Positions 57,307 through 64,000 of a DNA stretch of 64,000 bases are shown here, piece after piece. Within the stretch, counting starts at the first letter, position 1, and the number at the start of each line of letters is the position of its first letter. The notes beneath the pieces were generated by a model. That model saw nothing but the letters and a program-made list of their open reading frames with translations, was not told where the DNA came from and made no database searches. The stretch is taken from NCBI GenBank assembly GCA_947179155.2, contig OX359267.1, positions 40,411,792-40,475,791 on the forward strand. The letters are read 5' to 3'. Origin of the DNA: Hedera helix. Its lineage: Eukaryota > Streptophyta > Magnoliopsida > Apiales > Araliaceae. The position numbers and the translations under genes were made by a program.

Positions 57307-58441
57307 CTAGCGGTACCCGTCCCTGCGGTCTTGTTCCTCTGCCTCCTTATTTGCTGTTTGCACAGATTTGAACCACAAGTACCCCTGTGTCGAAAATCAT
57401 GTTAGCTAAAGCATTTGGTGGAATGCCTGTTTTGAACAATCAGACACAGGATGTATAATGAAGTGGAAAATAATATACTATATTATATGTAACTAAGAGT
57501 TGTATTTACTTGAATTAGTCATAAATGATCATATTAAGGAAAAAAAAGTTCAGTCTGGGTTCTGAAACTTCAAATAAAAAAATCTAATCCCAAATAGCCT
57601 TTACAAAATTTCATACAAGTAAAATTTTCATGTTCTTTTGTTCAAATTGTCACTAGCTAAGGATAAAGCTCTAAAAGGAACCAAACGGTTCGAGCTCGAT
57701 TCGTACCAGCTCGACTAAAAGTTTGATTCGAACTCGATTCGAAATATAAACAATTCAAATACGAGTAAACTTTAAAATTCGATAAATTACTCAAAAAATG
57801 GCAATTCATTCAATAACCCTTCTATAAGCTTGCCAAACTGGAATCAGAAAGATGTACTTACAGAAGTGGGGATGCCAGTAAATGCAAAGAATCCAAGTAT
57901 TGGAGCATAAAAAATGCTATCCGACTCCAGAACTCCAAAAACAGGCCTCTGATTTATATACTCAAAAACAGAGCCAATCTGCAGCAACCCACATGAAATT
58001 TCATCGAATTAACAACTTTTACATCTCCAAAAGTAAAAATAAAAACACAAAGAATATGTACACTTAAAAAGGGTAGCTTACAGCAGCAATAGCAGTGACA
58101 GCAGAGGCAAGCAAGTAGGCATAAAAGGGTAGCTCAAAGGTTGAAGAACTCTGCTGGGCTTCATTCCGAGCCCAAGGAGGTGGCTCTTCTGAATCGGGTT
58201 TTGCCCATGAAGGGATTTGCTGTTCTTCTTGTTCCGACTTGGTTGATTTTTTGGCAGACCCTTCTGTGAGAGCTAACACTGTTAGCCGGCGGCTGCGGCG
58301 GAGTGAATTCCTCCGATTTTTGGCACCGAAAGTTAATGAATTGAGGGTCTTAATGTACCCAGAAATTGGATTGTGGGTTCTTGAACAATGGGGGATTATT
58401 AAATTCGATTTGGAGAGAGATAATACGGATAACGAAGCCAT
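57307..58441 (-). CDS. Chloroplast-targeted two-TM membrane protein (184 aa)
   Basis: Three exons on the minus strand, both introns phase 0: 58082-58441, 57862-57978, 57307-57384; 184 residues. Residues 1-57 form a Ser/Arg-rich transit peptide ending near RRLTVLA. Next comes a hydrophilic stretch with SWAKPDSEEPPPWARNE, then two hydrophobic segments (about 104-124 and 142-166) separated by EYINQRPVFGVLESDS. A charged tail follows: KSVQTANKEAEEQDRRDGYR. Layout and size resemble the thylakoid protein DAC (At3g17930), which assists cytochrome b6f accumulation. That match is from memory and unverified, so no symbol is given. Otherwise it is a conserved plastid membrane protein of unknown role. 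Confidence 0.88.
57665..57785. repeat. Dispersed-repeat fragment in intron 2 of the 184-aa gene
   Basis: GGTTCGAGCTCGATTCG and GATTCGAACTCGATTCG repeats resemble the interior of common plant hAT-type MITEs. Ends not defined. Confidence 0.35.
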
Positions 58442-58707
58442 TTATCACTGAGAATGACTTCACTGAGAATGCTGCATATGCTTCTGGGAAGAGGATAGGC
58501 CTACGGGCCCTGAAAACCGTTGGTTCACGTTCACCCACAAAATCTGTTTTTTTTTTCTTTCTGATTTTTCTTTCCCTTTTTTCTTATTTTCATGTTGTAC
58601 TTTCTTTCTGTGAATTCTCTAATAATTTATACTGTTATACATAATAATTTCTTCGAATTAAAACAATTATTTTACTGATATATACTTAATTTTAACTATT
58701 ATAACCG

Positions 58708-58708
<1 letters not shown>

Positions 58709-58746
<38 letters not shown>
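58709..58746. repeat. (TA)n microsatellite
   Basis: About 19 TA units followed by (CA)4. Confidence 0.95.
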
Positions 58747-58753
<7 letters not shown>

Positions 58754-60820
58754 TAACATATAAAAAGTTAGAAGTTCTATAATAAGTTTAGTCAAAACAA
58801 AATTTGGTAACATTAATATGTTTCCTAAATTCTGCACGAACGTCTACAAAATGAAAATGGCTTTTTGTATTAGGAATTTTTATTTTTTCAATTAAATTTG
58901 ATATTTTCATAAAATATTCTCTTACATTAATGTCTAAATGTGAAATTTATTCATTATTCATATGAATAAAATCTTGCAAAAATATTAAATTTAATGTATA
59001 TTCATTTTATAATTTTGCACAAAAGTATTCCGAAACTAAAATGAGTTTTTATATTGGGAATTAATATTTTCTCATTTAACTATGTTATTTTCACCATATT
59101 TATTCTTACATAAATGTGAAATTTATTTATTATTCATATAAAAATAATTCACTGAAAATATTTACAAAAATATCACATATTCTTACAACAAAAAAAATAT
59201 CAATTTTAATTATAAAAATATCACTTCCCTTTATATTTCCTAGTACAAAGCAAAAGATTGTGGCTAAGAAGCTCAATATATAGCCAAGTCGTTGCCCTTT
59301 GATGTGTTAGGGAGGGCGTGGCACGGTACGGATGCGGTTATAAGTTTTCGTCGTAACAATAGCTGTAATGTACGATTTTTGAAATTAGCAATCACAATTA
59401 TGCAATTGGTTGTGCTTGTGGTGCGGTTGGATTACATAACCATTTTTGAGTATATGAAAAATAGAAAGAAAACTATACTAAGTTACCAACATTGATTGTA
59501 ATAATATATTTGCTTCAAATTAACTAAAAAAAAATGATTTTCAAACAATACCAATTTAGTAAGAGTAATAAAAAAAAATTATCTATATTATTTCATTAAC
59601 ATGTTATAATATTTGATTAGAGGAGGGGTGCCTCATCCCTTCCTCCGCATGATCATTAGGAAAGATTAATGTTCTCAAGTCCATAATAACAAGGTAAATG
59701 ATGGGTAGGAGTCACCGTGTGACTACGACTTAATAGATAGCGCGAAGAGCTAGAAAGCATGCTCAATTACTATTAAAGATGGTAAACCACTCTTAATATC
59801 CAACTGACATATATAATAAATTTTAATATATGGTGTGGTGCGGTTAATGATGCAGTTAGAGGAGTATATCAGTAGGTGTAACTACAAATGTGCGGTTGCT
59901 AGAAATAAAAATGGCACCACATATTCGCATTGCATCTACATTCATAATTGTATGATTTTTTGCGACTGCGGTGCAATTGCGATTATGATTTTCTATTCTC
60001 CTCTGAGACGTGTTAAGAAGAACGTGTACATAATTCAAATCATACTTGACAATGAATTAGTTAGAATGTTTTTATTTCTCACCTTAAGTGGTGATTGATT
60101 AGGCAATACTCGCAATGACTCTACCTTTAATAACATAGTATTACTATGTATTGTGAAATTTTTTAGTCGAATTATAATTGCGAAGTATGTGCACGTATAT
60201 GATCTGTAGAAATTAAAAATGATCATATCTTAATTTATTATATCTTATAGCATAAATTTTCACATTAGTTACAATCTAACTTTGTCACATATTTGTATGA
60301 TATGTATATAATTTCTCTCAATAACATTATGGATCCTACAACTAAAAGCATATTTTGCACGCAAAGTTGTTGGACTTGTTTCTTGTGAATTGGCCCCAAT
60401 AAATATGAGTTTCACCAAAATAAAAGCCACTTCGCATGATCAAATTTTATCAAAAGTTAAAAGATACCCAACAGTAGTTATGTTTAGTCTTTCAACTACG
60501 CGGTTTAGATAACATTGCTTTAGAAAATTTAAAAATGGCCTGGGTTATATTTAGTGTTGTGACATGGTTCAAGGGCAAAGAGTAAACCCCAAACAGAATG
60601 AATGTGGGTTGTTTCTCAGTAAAGCCCATTCATTAGATGAACTTCTGATGGGCCTATACTACTTGGCAATAGCTTGTGTCAGAAATTGATACTGGGCCTG
60701 GATAGCTGGATTAAGCTACTCTTTATCCTTGAAATTTTATGTCACTTAAACAGTTAAACCTATTGCTAGCAGCAAAGAGAAAATTGTGTCAAGTTTTGTT
60801 TGTCACTTAAAAATAAAGGG
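58747..60820. other. Intergenic, repeat fragments only
   Basis: Two stretches (59318-59435 and 59830-59990) carry GTGGTGCGGTT and GCGGTTGC motifs typical of a plant MITE interior, without definable ends. No coding sequence supported. Confidence 0.45.
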
Positions 60821-61002
60821 TCATGCTATGTAATTTTAAAAGTGCATTAAAAACATATTTACAAAAAGAGCGAATTTTTAATCTCTTATTTACATAATAA
60901 ATACAGTTAGTTTTAGTTTAAATTAATTGGAGTGATGATGTGGTCATGATCCCTTTAATTTAGTTGGGTAATTTCAAAATTTAAAATTCTAATTAAATTC
61001 AC

Positions 61003-61145
61003 TTATCTTTCTCTTTCTTCCATTTTCTCTTCTTCCGCCATTTTCATCTTCTCCATCTTTCTCTTTCCTCCATTTTTCGCTTTCTCTTTCCTCCATTTTC
61101 ATCTTCTCCATCTTCTTCCGCCATTTTCTCCGCCTTTTTTTTTTT
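61003..61145. repeat. CT-rich degenerate tandem repeat
   Basis: Repeated blocks of CTTCCATTTTC, CATCTTCTCCATCTTTCTC and TTCCGCCATTTTC. Confidence 0.7.
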
Positions 61146-61164
61146 TTCATCTTTCACGTTCATG

Positions 61165-61296
61165 GTGGTAGTTGTGGCGGAGGAAGAAGACGGTAGTGGT
61201 TGTGGCAGAGAAAGAAAATGATGGTGGTTGTGGCGGAGGAAGAAGATGGTGGTGGTTGTGGCGGAGGAAGAATATGGTGGTGGTTGTGGTGGAGGA
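61165..61296. repeat. 33-bp minisatellite
   Basis: Four units of about 33 bp built on GGTGGTTGTGGCGGAGGAAG then AAGATGGT, with point changes and a shortened final unit. Confidence 0.85.
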
Positions 61297-61297
61297 A

Positions 61298-61675
61298 TAC
61301 CTTTGTATTAAAGGTTGGTTACCCCTGTATTAAGGTTTGATTACCTTTGTATTAAGGGTTGGTTACTTTTGTATTAAAGTTTTCGTTTAGCAAATTTAGG
61401 TAACCAAACAATAGTATATAGGTAACCAACACACTAATATGGAGGTAACTAATTCTTGAATGTGTAGTAACTAATTTTGGTTACCTTTGTATTTAGGTTG
61501 GTTATCCCTGTATTAAGGTTTGATTACCTTTGTATTAAGGGTTGATTACCTTTATATTAAAGTTTGATTACATTTGTATTAAAAGTTGGTTACTAACCAT
61601 CTTTGTATTTAAGATTGGTTACCTTTATATTAAAGTTTGGTTACCTTTGTATTAAAAGTTAGTTACTGGTTATCT
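61298..61675. repeat. TTGGTTACCTTTGTATTAAAG minisatellite
   Basis: About twelve degenerate units of 24-30 bp reading GGTTACCTTTGTATTAAAG, some in partial or inverted arrangement (GTAACCAA at 61410-61470). Confidence 0.85.
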
Positions 61676-62399
61676 TTTGCAGACTTCGGCAAGGAAGAAG
61701 GTGGAGTCAAAGTAAGAGAGAGAGATGGAGAAATTGAATTGAAGTAATTTAATTTACTTTTCATTGATTTAAAGAATTTGTAGAATTTAATTTAATTTTC
61801 CTTGATTTAAGGGATTTGTGTAATTTAATTTACTTCTCCTTAATTTAAGGGATTTGTAAAATTGAATAATTAATGTGATTATTGTATTTGCACTCTTTTT
61901 GTAATTATTTTGTAAATGTATTATTCTTATAATTATTTTTTAAAAGTTGTATACCCATTTAGGGGAGAGCGTGGTGCAAACTGGTTTGAATATAAAGAGT
62001 ATCTGCATCTGTATCCACATATACATTGATACTATATTTAGAAATCACATTGCACCACACATGCATACGCACTGCAGATGTGATGCAAATGTAATTACAA
62101 ATACGGATACAAGAACTTTTAAAGTTTAAAAAATAATAATTATCAAAATCTAATTCATTTAGATAACAAATAAAAATATAATGACATGGTTGTAACTGTT
62201 ATTAAAGGAGATCAATAACAAATAAGTTTGATAATTCATCTCACATTTACCATATATAATAAAATATTTACAACTTTATTCAATTAGTAAAATCTGATAA
62301 GAAATTAAGCAAATGTGGCATTAGCTCGTAAGACGCAAAAAAAGTGAAGGAAAAAATTCGACAAAAACAATAAAGAAAAAGTTTTGACAAAAACACTTA

Positions 62400-62737
62400 G
62401 GCTATGTTTGTTTGTAAAAAATACGTTTGGGATTTGACTATTTATATTAATTTAATACTACTTTGTACTGTTTAATCCTTTAATGAGGGATTATTAATCC
62501 CTTAATATCGGACTATTGATCTCATAAAGTCATTGAATAGTTTAAAATGAGAAGGACTATTAATCTTAATTTTTTTATGGGATTATATAATCCCACATAA
62601 ATAGCTTTAAAAATGATTAAAAAAAAATATGCGTAGAACTATTTAATCCCTCATCATGGGATAAAATAATCTGAAATAGTGTTATATTAATACAAATAGT
62701 TCAATCTTAAATATATTTTTTGTAAACAAACATAGTC
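62400..62737. mobile_element. PIF/Harbinger-type MITE, copy 2
   Basis: 338 bp, clearly related to the copy at 51589-51937 throughout. TIR GGCTATGTTTGTTTGTAAAA and (reverse complement of right) GACTATGTTTGTTTACAAAA, flanked by TTA (62397-62399 and 62738-62740). Confidence 0.9.
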
Positions 62738-62740
62738 TTA

Positions 62741-64000
62741 GATTATTAAAATTCAAATCACATACACATTACAAAGACATGATTTACTAATAGTTTATTT
62801 GATAATTATTAATTAATTAATATACAAACCACAAAAACAAAGTAAACAACACCTAGTTTGGCAGTGGGTAGGGAGTGTCTATATTGTGTATTATTCTTAT
62901 TTATGTGACGTAGCTAATGTGAGCAATTGACCCAAATAAGTGATTCTTTCTTTACAATACTCCACACAAAGATGGCGTTTTACCAACAAAAAACACGCAC
63001 GCAATGGGGAAAAGTACTGTTGAATCTTCGTGAGGTTAATTGGATTGCTTAACTTAGTAGCTAATAAAGTGAGTACTTTATGTGTATTAATTATGTATTT
63101 ACAGTTGTACATTACTATAGAGAAAACTGAACAAAGCATTGATTCAGAAAATAGAACTAACTTAAGTTGTGTTTAATTTCATCTTAATAGCTCACTTTTT
63201 AATGTATATTTAAAATTGGGATAAAGATTTTTCCTCTGAATGTTTCTAAATCATTAAGATACAAAATTAAATCTGAACTATTCGGATGATTTATTTAAGA
63301 TGCATTAAGAGATGAACTGTTAAAATACATTCAGATACAATCAAATACAACTATACAATTATTAGTGTGCAGGTAATGCATATGAAATTATTCAATAACA
63401 ATAGTCAAACTATGGTTGAATGCCTTATAAGGCTTTTTATCTTTTGAAACAATACAAGATAGTAAGAAAGAAAGAAAGGTGATGATTGCTAAGTCCATAA
63501 TAACCACCATATTTCTAACACTAAATGAGAGAGTAATCTATATCATATGGAAACCAAATATTATCCCTCTTCAATTATCACCATATACACATCTACATAT
63601 GATCATGATCACCATTATAATCACTCAGTTTGACAACAAACAGAAAAATTGATAAGCTCACAATCACAAGAAGAGAAAATATGAGAAACAAAACTGCTTA
63701 CCTATTGTTATGAATGAGTCTCACCTTGAAAAAAATAATATACTTAATTAATGATAGAGTGTAGTGGGCAATTTGAAATTATATGTTTACTGCATTCATA
63801 TAAAAATGAAATTGTCCTTAATTTCAAATCATTGACAACTCAATTCAATAGTCTCAGTCGGCCACGACTCACTTCTAGTGATCTGATATTTATTATCGGT
63901 CCAAATTGGAGCATAACAGAATTTCAGTGTACATTGACAGCATAACATCAGATTTGTGGTGAGGACTGCCTAGAGGTGATGGATTATTAATTAGTTTTGA
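62741..64000. other. Intergenic to the window end, no gene seen
   Basis: AT-rich. Short open frames here have no recognisable composition or motifs. A gene beyond 64000 cannot be excluded. Confidence 0.5.

Larger units (their letters stand above)
60822..61957. mobile_element. Candidate TIR element filled with minisatellites
   Basis: The left GTAATTTTAAAAGTGCATTA and ACATATTTACAAAAAGAGCG are mirrored imperfectly at the right end (reverse complement ACTTTTAAAAAATAATTATA and ATTACAAAAAGAGTGCAAAT). Between them are CT-rich, GGTGGTTGTGGCGGAGGAAG-type and GGTTACCTTTGTATTAAAG-type tandem repeats. No target duplication was established and no coding capacity is seen. Confidence 0.4.

Noticed and set aside
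59292..60098. GTGGTGCGGTT stretches as one complete MITE
   Set aside because: Fragments are separated and the ends do not pair; only an interior-like composition is visible.
1..64000. CRISPR arrays, bacterial operons, organelle DNA insertions
   Set aside because: No regularly spaced palindromic repeats with unique spacers, no prokaryotic gene organisation, and no plastid or mitochondrial gene sequence recognised.

Overview
This window is nuclear DNA of a flowering plant, almost certainly a eudicot. The evidence is AT-rich intergenic DNA, GT-AG intron-rich genes for plant-type proteins (NADPH-thioredoxin reductase, PP7 phosphatase, DGAT2 acyltransferase, a chloroplast-targeted membrane protein), a nuclear tRNA-Lys, and many plant-type LTR retrotransposons and MITEs. 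I cannot name the species. LAYOUT. (1) 1-18174 is a retrotransposon nest, all transcribed on the minus strand. A very young Ty3/gypsy element (214-10866, TSD TACAG) sits inside the LTR of a second family (LTR A, 1-213 plus 10867-14238). LTR A in turn abuts the first ~30 gag codons, leader and PBS of a third family, whose complete 3.6-kb LTR B (14574-18174) follows. A 350-bp mixed trinucleotide microsatellite adjoins LTR B. (2) 18.5-24.5 kb holds a tRNA-Lys(UUU) gene, a decayed hAT transposon with perfect 8-bp TSD that carries two tRNA-Pro-like sequences, and a 1.6-kb solo LTR with TSD GTTAC. (3) 24.6-31.5 kb holds a two-exon thioredoxin reductase gene (minus), a small hAT MITE and a short intronless gene for an unnamed basic protein. 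(4) 31.5-40.5 kb is intergenic, with Stowaway and hAT-type MITEs, a SINE-like fragment, and a long-TIR (Mutator-like) element containing a solo LTR of the same family as the young element. (5) 40.6-53.2 kb holds PP7 (plus, 5 exons) converging on DGAT2 (minus, 9 exons), separated by a PIN-LIKES-type pseudogene fragment and a Stowaway MITE. A Harbinger-type MITE lies in DGAT2 intron 3. (6) 53.2-64 kb holds a three-exon gene for a two-TM chloroplast protein (minus) and repeat-rich DNA: a foldback element, a G23 tract, a minisatellite-filled TIR candidate and a second copy of the Harbinger-type MITE. FUNCTION. The host genes do not form one pathway: redox (NTR), signalling (PP7), oil synthesis (DGAT2) and photosynthetic membrane biogenesis (184-aa protein) are unrelated neighbours, as is usual in plants. 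The coherent story is the transposable elements: nested insertions, near-identical LTRs, several palindrome-rich tandem arrays inside LTRs, and a frameshift that detaches the chromodomain from the youngest polyprotein. All exon joins were worked out by hand from GT-AG borders and reading-frame continuity. No alignment or database search was run.
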